From: Molanna angustata
Taxonomy: Eukaryota; Arthropoda; Insecta; Trichoptera; Molannidae
DNA: 64,000 nucleotides
Reading direction: 5' to 3'
Assembly: GCA_963576475.1 (NCBI GenBank)
Contig: OY754973.1
Span: 13,514,753 to 13,578,752 of the forward strand
Shown here in pieces: positions 43,273 through 54,230 of the stretch. Within the stretch, counting starts at the first letter, position 1. Every line of letters begins with the position of its first letter. The notes beneath the pieces are model-generated. The model worked only from the letters and a program-made list of their open reading frames with translations. It was not told the DNA's origin and ran no database searches. The position numbers and the translations under genes were made by a program.

Positions 43273-43576
43273 CTAGAAAATAGTTGGTGACTGTTCTCAT
43301 CCTTTTGTGAGCCAGGACAATCCAGACGACAATTAAATTGCCTCCGGTTGACACGACAACCATCCCTGCAAACAGGATACTCCATAGCAACTGCCTCCAC
43401 CACGGTAGTATGAAGCTGGGGACTTCTTCGTTGGTGGAGTTGGTTGTCGTGTTGGGGGGTTGATCTAGATGCACCAGGGAATGGTTGAACAAGGACGCAA
43501 AGTCCGTGAGGGTCAGACTGGAACTTGAGTTTCCTCCGCCCGTATGCTCAACGAAATAGAGCGAATCGATATCCAT
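43273..43576 (-). CDS. TkR99D: Tachykinin receptor, first coding exon (N-terminus, TM1)
   Basis: This exon encodes 101 residues plus one base. ATG at 43576 opens an extracellular N-terminus with several N-glycosylation sequons (NSS, NHS, NTT, NST). The PWWRQLLW block is followed by TM1 with the GGNLIVVW signature asparagine and ICL1 AHKRMRTVTNYFL. The donor AG|GTGAGA follows base 43273, phase 1, continuing into exon 2 at 4896. Tachykinin receptors are Gq/Gs-coupled neuropeptide GPCRs at the plasma membrane of neurons, gut and other tissues. The PWWRQxLWSILF...GGNLIVVWIV wording is characteristic of TkR99D-type receptors. An upstream non-coding exon or promoter should lie to the right; I cannot place it. 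Confidence 0.94.
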
Positions 43577-44887
43577 CGTGAACTACGTATTTTGTTGAAC
43601 TAACTTGCTAAGCAACCCTTTGCGACAGATTTAATCTGTTTCGAAATGTGTGCAGCATTTTTTTCAGATCATCATTTGCAACATTAAAATGTTTTATTTA
43701 ATTATTATGAAATTAATATAATTAGTTCTATAGAAATAGTAATGTTGCATTAATTAATCAAGTTTAATTCATCCAAACTATGGAATGTTATATTTAATAA
43801 ACAAATCACAAATAGTTAAGAAAATATTATTACCACATTTTTACTTCACATTTTTTTTAATTAGTAACACAAATAATAAAATATAGTTTGATCAAAATGT
43901 CAGTTAGATAAAAAACAAACCATGTTATTTATTGAACTTTGAATATAAAAAAAAAACAGAGTTTTGATTTCATTAAAAAATATCTTTGTTTGAAAACGTA
44001 TCATTTTTACGTTTTGTTTGAAAGAAAAATATGTATACACTGAGTTTATAAAAAATATTTTTCACGTGAATAACCACGGATTGTCATTGTTTTTTACAAT
44101 ACTAGAATTTGATTGGGTTTAACAATGCTACAAAAAAAAGCTACCAAATACACAATATCAACCATTTAATTTAATTAACAAATGTTTCTTTTTACATAAT
44201 GTACAAGATTTTCGTGTGTATTTGACACAGTATTATATTTCGTAATAACAACCTTTTTAGGAAACACTTATAAACATATTAAAAAAAATATCTTCGCATT
44301 GCTATTCCAGATTCTGAAACAAAAAGAAAAAAAAAACACAGTTAATTCGTTACAATAATAAAATGTATCAATTTATTGTCCATAATGGGCAACATTTTAC
44401 GGAAACAATTCGTTATAGGAAATAGTGAAAAGTAATTGTCAAATTAATTCCCTCAATTGCGTTGTAATGTTAAAGTGGATTTAAATTAGAATTTTATTTA
44501 CATAAACATGTATGAAACAGTAAAACACCAGTCCAGAACAGAAATGACGACTTTTTCAATGACAATGTAAAAAGGAGATAAAAAAAATATTTTCTTTTGT
44601 TTTGATGAATTGTATAGTTTTGTTTGCTCTAAGGGTGAGTACTGAAACAGTAGGTAAATATAATTGTTTTCGTTTGGAACTCCCAGCATCTAACAACTAC
44701 TTGTCTGTTGAGATATTAAAAAATATATGAAAGGAACGAATAAAACTTTTAAACTTACAACCTCCGAACGTCTAAAGAAAGTTTGTTCGAATTTGGTAGA
44801 ATTTAATAGGAATGTTTTCTTTACAAAAAGAAAAAAATGGCGTTGAAAATAAATTTTTTAATTTTTAATTTTTTTTTTGTAATTAAT
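43577..44887. other. Upstream of the receptor start codon; nothing identified
   Basis: Includes the 5' UTR of unknown extent and probably promoter or intron sequence. It is very AT-rich with long A/T runs. No TATA/Inr pair stands out and no other gene is visible. Confidence 0.5.
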
Positions 44888-45066
44888 TTTAAAAATAAAA
44901 ATGAATATGTCCTTGTTAAACAAGTACATACCTATCTTCCTACGTTCCCTAAAATAGGCAAATAAATGCTTGTGCTTAGGTGAACGAAATAGGTCGAGGC
45001 AGGATTCGAACTCGCGACCACTGGATTACTAGCCCAGCGCGCTAACCGCTCTGCCACCGACCCATC
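44888..45066 (-). mobile_element. SINE family A
   Basis: Complete minus-strand copy with box B GAGTTCGAATCCTGCCTCGAC and 3' end TTGTTTAACAAGGACATATTCA. Confidence 0.88.
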
Positions 45067-45660
45067 TAAATAATAAAATAATCTTATAAGATGTGTAAAA
45101 AGCTGAGAAGTTTTAATATTTTAATTTGAAAATATATGTTTCTATTCATTTATCAAATCTTTCTAGATTTTTCGTTAGGAATTGTATTAAATGAGTATGT
45201 ACATACTTTAAATGTATATATGTGTTTTTTTTTCTCTTCTGAGGCAATTAGTTGATGTTCAATGTTTATGAGAGAATGAGAGACAACAGATTACCCAAAA
45301 TTTTCTAATATATAAGTAAAACTAAAACTATAGAGCAGGTCCCTGCGTATACTTACAAAATGACTGATATACCAACTCCATTAAAATGTTAAGGTTCGTA
45401 CGAAAATGTGGTTCAAATTAAAATAAAGTATTGTAATTTATTTGTTTTTACACCTCTAAGCTAATTAATAAAATAAAAAAATAAAGTGGCTACACAGCGT
45501 GGTTTGAAATGTGTGAAAGAAATAAAATAATAATAATAAAAACAAAAATACAATATCAAAACATATCAGTAACAAACTGAAACATATAATTAATCAACGT
45601 ACAAGTTTTTTTTTCTTTCTTTATTTATTTATTTTTTTTTATATACGGAATGTACATATA
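45067..45660. other. Unassigned AT-rich DNA
   Basis: No gene, RNA gene or element recognised; A-rich runs near 45470-45560. Confidence 0.5.
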
Positions 45661-45720
45661 ATATCTATGGGTAATCACTAGGGTTTTGATTTCGCCGGTC
45701 GGGCCATACTTGCCCCCCAG
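45661..45720. mobile_element. Half of a fold-back MITE
   Basis: ATCTATGGGTAATCACTAGG, GTTTTGATTTCGCCGGTC and ACTTGCCCCCCAG match the right arm of the MITEs at 22073-22440; the left arm is absent. Confidence 0.7.
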
Positions 45721-46490
45721 ATGAGATTGACATAATCGGTACATTACAATTGGCGATGATTCAGACATATTGTTGAGTTGGAAAGAGCTGCTAATGAAAT
45801 GGGACTCGACACCAGTAAGACCAATTATTATATGCTAGTGACCAAGGTCACCATAACGACCAGAACGCAACAACAATCAACATAGGCGCCCACACAATAT
45901 AATCTGTTGAAAGCACAGATGAAAGTTGCGGGAGTTGTGGGATCGATTGTTACGAATATAAAATGACACACCCACTGAAATTATGTGCCGGATATAATGA
46001 CAAACAGATGTTTATTAGGTTTGAAAAGACATCTGGCATCTCGGATAATGTCTAGAAAAACATACGTCACAATTCACAAAACGTTGCTACGCCCCTTACT
46101 TTTACGGTTCAGAATGCTGGGTACTGAGTTGAAAAGATTAATTGCCTCTACTAACAGAGCTCGCAATATACGACACATCGACGAGATCTACAGTATTTAT
46201 AATGATCCCAACAATATAAAGGTAGTTCAAATATGAAGGCTGCAATAGACAGGACACGTGGAAAGAATGGGTGATGAGAGTGCCAAAAAGAATACTGCAC
46301 ACAAAGCCCCGAGGTAGACGAAACGATGGTAGGCCCAAACCACAATAGCTAGATAGCGTGTAGCGGGATGTGCAGGGTGTTGGTGTAAGTGACTGGAAGG
46401 GTACATTCGAGAATAGAGAGAGATGACGAGGAGTTTTGGAGGAGACCAAGAATCGCAACGGGCTGTGGAGCCATTGATGATGATGACGAC
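45721..46490 (+). pseudogene. RTE-like LINE RT/C-terminal remnant
   Basis: The frame begins near the YADD-equivalent position (DEIDIIG), continues as ERAANEMGLD and, after several frame changes, as GHVERMGDESAKK and GRRNDGRPKPQLDS, ending GLWSH. Order and wording match the end of an RTE-related polyprotein. It is badly decayed. Confidence 0.6.
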
Positions 46491-47429
46491 TTAAATATAT
46501 ATACAAAACGAACTAATCAGGAGCAATCTGTTTTGATTAGGTACTCTACTGATCCCTGAGGTATTCTTTTGAACTAATTTTAAAAATTATCGCGGCGCAC
46601 CTGCTGATGTGCCCACTCATGGGGGAGCCTTGCTATGAGGAGGACCTCCTGACTGCAAACGACAAGGCTTTGACAGCTGCAAGATATTGGACAGGGCGCA
46701 TATAGGGTCTGGACACGGAAAGTAAGTATCATAAGAAAAGAAAACAATATGTACCTAAATATAATAATAATAGAAACAACAATATGTCGACAATTCCATT
46801 TTTACTTCAGGAAACATAAAATATTCAAGTTTCAATCCTTGGAACCAGATGATATTCTGAATGTTAACCTACATTATAATAGTGTACTTCGCATATTTCC
46901 AAAGGAAAAATGTAACGTTTACTTTTCTACAAATGGCAAGAGAATCCAACCTAACGGAAAAATATTGCTTTATACTGCAAACTGAACGATTTATTTGTCG
47001 ACCCAAAAGAATTTCATAAGAATTCTCTACATATCTTCTCTACAATACTTGTAGGTTCATATTATATTTTATATCGTATTCATTACTGAATTTTGAGAAT
47101 TGTTATTTGACAATGCACCAAAGAAATAATGTAATAAATATTTAAATTTGATAAAATAATAAGATGACTAGACTCCAACCATAACATATCCAATTTCATT
47201 AGTCTATAAATTATTGGCATAATACACTAATGACCATGCAAGAGTTTAATAGTTTTTGAGCCATGCAATCGAAGTCTTACTGGTGTAATTAATTAATTTG
47301 TATTTTCCTTAGTTTAGATACATTATTTTTTAAACATGATTCTGACCGAAATGATTTTTTTTTAAAAACTCCTAAGACAAAGAGTTTTCATTCTTTTTTA
47401 CATGTTTCATGTTTTCCTTCGGTTCTTTT
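46491..47429. other. Unassigned DNA with one coding-like fragment
   Basis: At about 46590-46720 a GC-richer stretch reads LMCPLMGEPCYEEDLLTAND and then KALTAARYWTGR before a stop. It looks like a decayed transposon ORF but I cannot name it. The rest is AT-rich without features. Confidence 0.4.
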
Positions 47430-47551
47430 GCGTGGCTGGACTAGCCTCTAGGGATAAACTACCACCTAAACTGAGGCGAATCGACAACTTGAGCCTATTC
47501 AGGAAACACCTGAAAACTCACTTCTTCCGCGAGTCTTACAAAAACCTGTAA
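47430..47551 (+). pseudogene. LINE C-terminal snippet
   Basis: The frame reads RDKLPPKLRRIDNLSLFRKH and LKTHFFRESYKNL before a stop. This is the WN.LP..IR...S...FK..LK.HLF motif that ends many CR1/Jockey-type ORF2 proteins. Confidence 0.65.
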
Positions 47552-47871
47552 TATATTCAAAGTGCACTTGAGGTGAGGTTATCACAATAACGACGCTATA
47601 AAATTCATCCCAATTTATTATTTATGTTTCAACTCTTTAATATGACATTTTTTATTCAATTATATTTCAAAAATAATATTTTCGGTACATGTCATTTCAA
47701 AGAAAGATCTTTTATATTTTTACTAAATTTTTAGTACAAATTTTTTAACTCAAAAAGTGTATGTTTGTATTAGAGAAATTTATCATATCAAAAAAAAATA
47801 TGCAAGTTAAACTTGCAAGGGACTGGAAAATCAGGCACCAATAGTTATAAATTATTATTATAAATTGCTTG

Positions 47872-48085
47872 TCTGCCTTCGTGGCTCAGTTGGATATATA
47901 TCGGACTCATGAGAAAAAGGTCCGGGTTCGATTCCCGGTGGAGACACAGTTGTTCATTGTGTTTTAATTCTGGATCTGTGAGACGAAAAATATCCCGTGT
48001 CTCCAGAAAGTGGCAACTATTAATTTGGGGCGTGTTAAATTAATATTTGACATAATATACCTACATATTTAGTTGCCCGAGAAGC
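47872..48085 (+). mobile_element. SINE family B
   Basis: Plus-strand copy: CTTCGTGGCTCAGTTGG (box A region), box B CCGGGTTCGATTCCCGGTGG, body and TTGCCCGAGAAGC end. Confidence 0.88.
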
Positions 48086-48221
48086 ATTATGAAAAATAAA
48101 TTGCTTCACTTTAGAAAATAAGATCCTCGTATCTACTTAAAAAAAAAACATTGTCCATTACAGATAAGATATAAACTTTAAAATATGGATTAATGAATAC
48201 CTAGTTTTTTTATTATTCCGT

Positions 48222-48432
48222 TCCGACCGCCGTGACACAGTTGATAAGCCGTTTGGCTTCTGTGTGAGCGTCCTGGGTTCGATCCCCAGCAGAGGAGAAA
48301 ATTATTTCTCACGTAAATATTGCTTCTCTGGGCTGGAAACACTGGTTAGGTGGAAGAAATTTCCATATGGCAATAAACTCGCGACTACCACAAGGTGCAA
48401 GGACGTGTTTATTTTTATTATTATTATTACGA
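48222..48432 (+). mobile_element. tRNA-derived SINE, family C
   Basis: The head has GCCGTGACACAGTTGATAAG and box B CTGGGTTCGATCCCCAGCAG. A body of about 120 bp (TTGCTTCTCTGGGCTGGAAA, AAGGTGCAAGGACGTG) ends in a TTATTATTATTA tail. A related fragment lies at 6043-6112. Confidence 0.75.
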
Positions 48433-48718
48433 AAAGCGACCAGAAGACCAGAAGTTTTTCATATACCATTCTGCCGAACAAATTATAGACAAAACTCTCC
48501 TTTCATCAGAATCTGTTGACAATACAATAACAATTTTACGGACATCGACATATTCCACTTGAGCTATGATGCTTACCGAAGGTCGATACGGGGCAAATAT
48601 GGGTAGGCGAACTCTGTGACTTAAGCTCATTTCTCACTGTCGAATATAACGTATATTATATTCCTTAATATATCTTATGTCCCACAATTGGTGTTCACAC
48701 TGTGAGATATAATATTTA

Positions 48719-48785
48719 GGGCCTGTTCAGACATGGCGCGTTTGCTACATATTGTAGGGCCTGTTCAGACATGGCGCGTTTGCGG
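48719..48785. repeat. Direct repeat GGGCCTGTTCAGACATGGCG
   Basis: AGGGCCTGTTCAGACATGGC with GCGTTTGC occurs twice in a row with a period of about 38 bp. The reversed word GAACAGGGCCTTA lies about 90 bp further, so a small inverted pair is nested at the left end of the Harbinger unit. The same arrangement is in unit 2 (about 57315-57475). Confidence 0.7.
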
Positions 48786-49440
48786 TATCCGCGAAGTAAC
48801 TTACGAATACTAAGGCGTTAATGTAAGGGCAATAAATTTGCATCCTTGTGATTTTCGCAAAATTGAACAGGGCCTTAACCAAACCAATTCAGTTGCGATC
48901 GCCATTACATCATAACATCAACTCGTCCGTCAAGTTAAAATTGGATAATTGTTTTGCTAAAAAGCCTCGATAGTTCATCAGACGAAGATGATAAAGAATT
49001 CGATTTACGTGTGTTACTGTTAAGTAAAAATATAAGCGTAGATACTGGATATCAAATCATATAAAGTGTAGAGGGGAATATTTATTTATTTATTTATTTG
49101 ATCATAACAGAAATATAGCAATAATAACATCATTATAAAAAAAACAAAAAACATTTCATATTAACGTTGGCCTCTCCCACTAGGAATGTCCTGTGTCGGG
49201 AGAAGCAAACTCACATATTTATATTACACAAACATAAAATCACAAAACAATTTTTTTTATTTATTAACTGTGTTTGCCATTTACATGATGTATTCAAAAT
49301 ATACAAAATAAAGTAGGTACATAATGTGTGAAAATACATAAAAAAACAAACATATCCTATTTATAAACAAAAAATAAAGCAAGAAGAAATATAAAGAAAA
49401 ACTTATACAAAATAAAAATAAAATACATATAAAATATGGT

Positions 49441-49611
49441 GAATTCAGACTTTTTAATGAATTGGATGAAGAAAAGTTATTTAATTATTACCGGATGACT
49501 TAAATCAAATTCATCGAACTTAATTCTATGATTGAAGATGACATTATGAAGCCAAACACGCTTTTATGAAAAAGTATTCCTTCCACGGAGAGACTAGCGA
49601 TGACTTTAAGG
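49441..49611 (+). pseudogene. Harbinger transposase N-terminal exon remnant, unit 1
   Basis: The frame EFRLFNELDEEK, FNY.RMT and SIPSTERLAMTLR matches the conserved start of PIF/Harbinger nucleases (FF.Y.RM...IPP.ERLA.TLR). It is interrupted by stops and no DDE catalytic exon follows, so the element is non-autonomous. Confidence 0.7.
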
Positions 49612-49999
49612 TTGGTTTCAAAATAATACATAATTATTTATTCTTCTGTTTTAGTTTTTATTTAGTACTTACTTACAAATAATATATATTACAAAAAATT
49701 ATCTCATAAATACAAATTAACAATAAACGCTCGTGGTCACTCACAGAAATGAACTGTGGGCAAATTGACGCGTGTAAAACGGCGTGCGAAGACGCGGGCA
49801 AAATAAACATTTTGAAATCATTCGATCGGCCGAAAAAATATTGTTGCAGTTATTCAAGTAAACAGTTCTATTCAGTACGGACTTTACATCAAAACATCTA
49901 TATATATATAAAAATTGATGTTGGTATATATGTACATATGTATTTATATATGTTTGAATGTACGTTGCCAGAAGAGACGGAAGGGACTAGTGATGAGTA

Positions 50000-50475
50000 A
50001 AAGTCTTGCGAGACTTCCAAGACCAAGACGGCATGAGTCGCCGCAAGACCAAGACCAAGATCGGGAGGTGCAAGCATAAGACCAATACTAAGACCAGGCT
50101 TTGCAAGAGTCTTGCAGTCTCGCAAAAATTTATGAACTAATTTATTTTTAATTAAAATAATATTTACTACATACTATCGACATAATACTACAAATTGGTG
50201 TTTTTTTCTCATATTTCATTATAATTACTGAATTTTAACAGCAAAATAAAAAATGTTTCTTTGAATAAGTTGCAAGACTAAGACTCGATTGAGTATGCAA
50301 GACGAAGATCAAGAACAAGACGACATCTGTATTCAAGACCAAGACCACCTCGGTCTTGGTCTTGCATTTGATCATCACTTGGAGGTGACTGATGAGACGG
50401 AAGGGACTGAAGGGACGGAACGGACTGTAGGGACGGAACGGACTGTAGGGACGGAAGGGACTGAAAGGACGGAAT
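50000..50475. repeat. CAAGACC-rich low-complexity region with minisatellite words
   Basis: Runs of CCAAGACC/GCAAGACT and their complements form local inverted repeats, for example GTCTTGCGAGACTT with TTGCAGTCTCGCAA. Near 50395-50470 the words ACGGAAGGGACTGAAGGGAC appear, the complement of the 18-bp minisatellite at 6487-7912. Unit 2 has the equivalent region at about 58580-59110. Confidence 0.75.
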
Positions 50476-50540
50476 GGAATGAAGGGACAGATCAATTAGA
50501 GATTCTAGATAACAATATTAAAAAAATAAATAAAACATAT

Positions 50541-50739
50541 CAGATGGGTCGGCGGCAGAGCGGTTAGCGCGCTGGGTTAGTAATCCAGTGGTCGCGAGTT
50601 CGAATCCTGCCTCGACCGATTTCGTTCACCTATAGCACAAGCATTTATTTGCTTATTTTAGGGAACGTAGGAAGATGTATATGTACTTGTTTAACAAGGA
50701 CATATTCATTTTTAAAAAAAAAAAATAAAAAAAAAAAAT
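50541..50739 (+). mobile_element. SINE family A, absent from the unit 2 equivalent
   Basis: A near-consensus full copy (GATGGGTCGGCGGCAGAGCG, GAGTTCGAATCCTGCCTCGA, 3' TTGTTTAACAAGGACATATTCA, A-rich tail). The uninterrupted site is visible in unit 2 at about 59155-59170 (AAAACATATAAATCTACC). Confidence 0.92.
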
Positions 50740-51344
50740 ATAAATCTACCATTTTTATGTATAAAAAGAGTTCTAAACAGAAAATTGATAGAATTTAAAA
50801 TATATTTTGTAAATATATAATATATAAATCGTACGGAAGCCAAAATTCTATTTCTGATGTGCAAAATCATCAAAAAATTCCACAACTGGAGATAAGAAGA
50901 ACAATCAACGACGCAATTTTTTTGTATAAAATCTTAAACAATATGATATACTGCTCTTATCTACTAGAAATTATAAATATTCATGTTCCCCGCGAAATAC
51001 CTGAACCAATAATACATTCGAAATCACTAAGTATAACACTAATACAAGAAAAAATGACTTCATTGATAGATCATGCTATATTTTTAATACAAAACTTAAT
51101 AACGTTGACATATTTAACATCTCGCACAAAAATTTCACTAACATTCTACGAAATAAAATAACGTTTTGATTATTACTTTACATTCATAATATAATAATTA
51201 ATAATTAATAATTAAGCCTGTTATTATTCCATTTCATTTACAATATTTTTTTGTAAGCATAATATATAAGTATTTTATTTAATTAGTAGTTTGTTAAATT
51301 AATGTATAATATTTAAACTTATTTCTACTTTCTTTTTTTTATGT

Positions 51345-52870
51345 ATATATGTATGTTTTTCATGAAATGGATCCCTCTTGGGTATAGGCCTCCTCCAATA
51401 GTTTCCATATAGTTCTATCTTTGCCCTTTTCTTTCCAGTCCATTCCCCCCGTTGTTATTATATCATCGATCCACCTTTTGTACGGCCTGCCAACATTCCT
51501 TTTTCCTTTGGGTCCCGTCCATATCGTGGTTAGTAAAGTCCATCTATCATCTGTGAAACGCGATAAGTGTCCAGCCCATTGCCACTTTAATTTTAAAGCT
51601 TGTTTTAGCGCTATCTGTTAATTTTGTCTTTTTCCTAATAGTTTCACTATTAATCTTATGTATTTTCCGCAATTTTAACATGCTTCTTTCCATTGCTCTT
51701 TGACATGATCTGATTGCTGTTTTTGTCTTGTTTGTAAAAGTCCAAATTTGGCATGCATATAACAAACTGGGATTAATACAGGTCTCCATTACTATTTTTT
51801 TCATTTCGGAATTGAAGTCTCCTTTTAGTATTTCTTTCTGCGTCCAAAACTTTTTCCATGCTATATTCACTCTTCTATTTATTTCTTCTTCGTTTCTAGT
51901 GTTTTTGAAAGATATTAGTTTCCCGAGGTAAATGTATTCATCTACGAAGTCAATTCTCTGAGTATCTATATTTATCTATTTTTTGTATCCATTTGTCATT
52001 ATTTTTGTCTTATTCGCGTTCATTCCTAATCCTACTTCCATACTTGCTTGGTTTAATTCATTCAGCATAGTTTCTAATGCTCTTGGGTTTTCGTTGAAGA
52101 TGACAATATCATCCGCAAATCTGAGATGGCTCAAAAAGTTGTCTTTAATGTTAATGCCCTTATTCTTCCAGTTTAGGCCTTTAAAAATTTCCTCTAGCAC
52201 GGCGATAAATAATTTAGGTGATAAAGGGTCCCCTTGTCTAACACCTCTTTCTATTTTTATATCGTCTCCTATTTTTTCAAGTTTAACGTTACTTATACTG
52301 TTCTTGTGAATATTTTCAATTATGTTTATGTATTTATTGTTGATATTGAGTGCATTTAATGATTTCCATATTGCTTTGTGGCTTATACTATCGAATGCTT
52401 TGCTGTAGTCAATAAACGCTATGTTTAATATTTTATTAAACTCTTTATATTTTCCAATTATTTGTTCTAAGGAATGTATATGGTCTGCTGTCGAAAATCC
52501 TGGACGAAAACCAGCTTGTTCTATCGGTTGTCTACTATCAATTAAATGCGAAATTCTACTTAATAATATGGATGAAAAAATTTTGTCGGTACTTGCCATC
52601 AGGCTAATTGGTCTATAATTCTTTATATCAAGAGGGTTACCTTTTTTGTATAGCAGTATGATGTCTGAATTGTACCATTGCATAGGAATAATCTCGGTGT
52701 CAATTATCATGTTGAATAATCTGGTCGACGCAGCCTTTACTGGGCGCAGAAGAGCCTAGCCATCCGAAAAGTAAGTAAGTATCTGGTCAAGTAAGTTGTA
52801 AGAATAGGAGCTCCTAATTTTATAGCCTCATTAGTAATGCCATCCGGTCCTGGGCTTTTTTCAGACTTCT
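51345..52870 (-). pseudogene. RTE reverse transcriptase and C-terminal domain
   Basis: The 244-codon frame at 51976-52710 holds LLYKKGNPLDIKNYRPISLM, FIDYSKAFDSISHK, RGVRQGDPLSPKLF and the catalytic FADD. A single TAG (51976-51978) separates it from an in-frame continuation (51547-51870) with MNIAWKKFW. Past a frameshift follow WQWAGHLSRFTDDRW and GRPYKRWIDDI near 51360-51560. Motif order and the RQGDPLSP/FADD wording are those of the RTE clade. Confidence 0.85.
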
Positions 52871-53699
52871 GCTTCGTCTATTTGTTTAACACTGACTGTA
52901 TTACTTGATTCTGTGTTAATTTCATATTCTATGTCTTTGTCATTGGTTTTGTATAGATCTCTGTAGAATGATGTTGCATGTGCTATGATATCGTTTCTAG
53001 ATTTTGTTTCTTCTAATCCTTTCTCAAGTTTCTGTATCCATGTTTTATGGGTAGATAATTCCTTATTGGCCTTTATGGTACTTCTATGTCTAATTAAATT
53101 TTTCTCTATTATTATTTTTCTGTGTTTTATATAGTCCTGTTTGATTGCTTTATGCGTTTCTTTTAACATATTGCTGAGTTCTTTTTTTGTTTCATCATTC
53201 TTAGGTTTGATTCTTATTAGTTCTGATCTTCTTTTGATTAGAATTTTGTTTGTTCGCTTAATATTTTGTTTCCTTTGCTTTTATTTAATTTTGTTTTTAA
53301 TCCTTCTGATATAGCCTTTTCCAGCCTATTGTAATAGTTTTGTACTTTATTTGTATGTTCTACTTTTCTTTCTTACACTGGTAGGTATCTGTGTTTGTAG
53401 CTGTTTAATATAAATTTCTAATTACTCTGGTGATGTAGGATGCCTTGGAAATGATTTGAAGTTTTTTCTGTTTCTTTTGGGAAGATTAAGATCTAGTGTT
53501 GCTCGCACTGGTCTATGATCAGATGGAAAATTAGTCAATGACAGTACCTCTATATTTGTTATTAAATCTGACTTATTACATAGAATAAAGTCTATTTCAT
53601 TTTTTGTTTTCTGGTCTGGAGATATTCATGTCCACCTTCTACTATTTTATTTCTTAAAAAATGTATTCATAATAAAGAGTTTAAATTCACAGGCATATT

Positions 53700-54230
53700 C
53701 AATCATTATTTATCCTCTTTCATTTCTTTTGCCATAACCATAAATACCCATAGTTAGGTTTTCGTACTTTTTGGGTTCTCCAATTTTAGCATTGAAATCT
53801 CCTATGACCAATGTAATACCATTTACTAGATTATGGGCTCTTCTTATATCCATATAAAACTTTTCTATTTCATTCTCATTTGATTTTTCAGTTGGAGCAT
53901 AAACTTGAATTATTGATAATGCCTGTTTTCCAAATTTTAGCTGTAGCAAAGCTACTCTTTCTGAGATTCCCACGAAATTGGTGATATTGTTTTTATGTAT
54001 TTTGTTAATCAGAAAACCAACTCCATATACACCTTTTTACTCTCCCATGTAACAGAAAATATGCTTGCTATGTTCTTCTATTTTGCAGTTTATTTTTCTT
54101 ACTTCTGAGAGTCCTAAAATGTCACATTTGATATTTTCGAAAGCATTTTTGAGTTCTATCATTTTTTCAGTTGATGAGAGAGATCTAACGTTATAGGTAC
54201 ATATCTTAAGACTGTTATTTTTCTTACATT
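53700..54230 (-). pseudogene. RTE endonuclease domain remnant
   Basis: The open frame at 53710-53973 contains ALSIIQVYAPTEKSNE and VIGDFNAKIG, the APE-type endonuclease blocks. Upstream, LSSTEKMIELKNAFENIKCD and GLSEVRK precede a stop and more domain text (VGFLINK). Broken by at least one nonsense codon. Confidence 0.78.
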
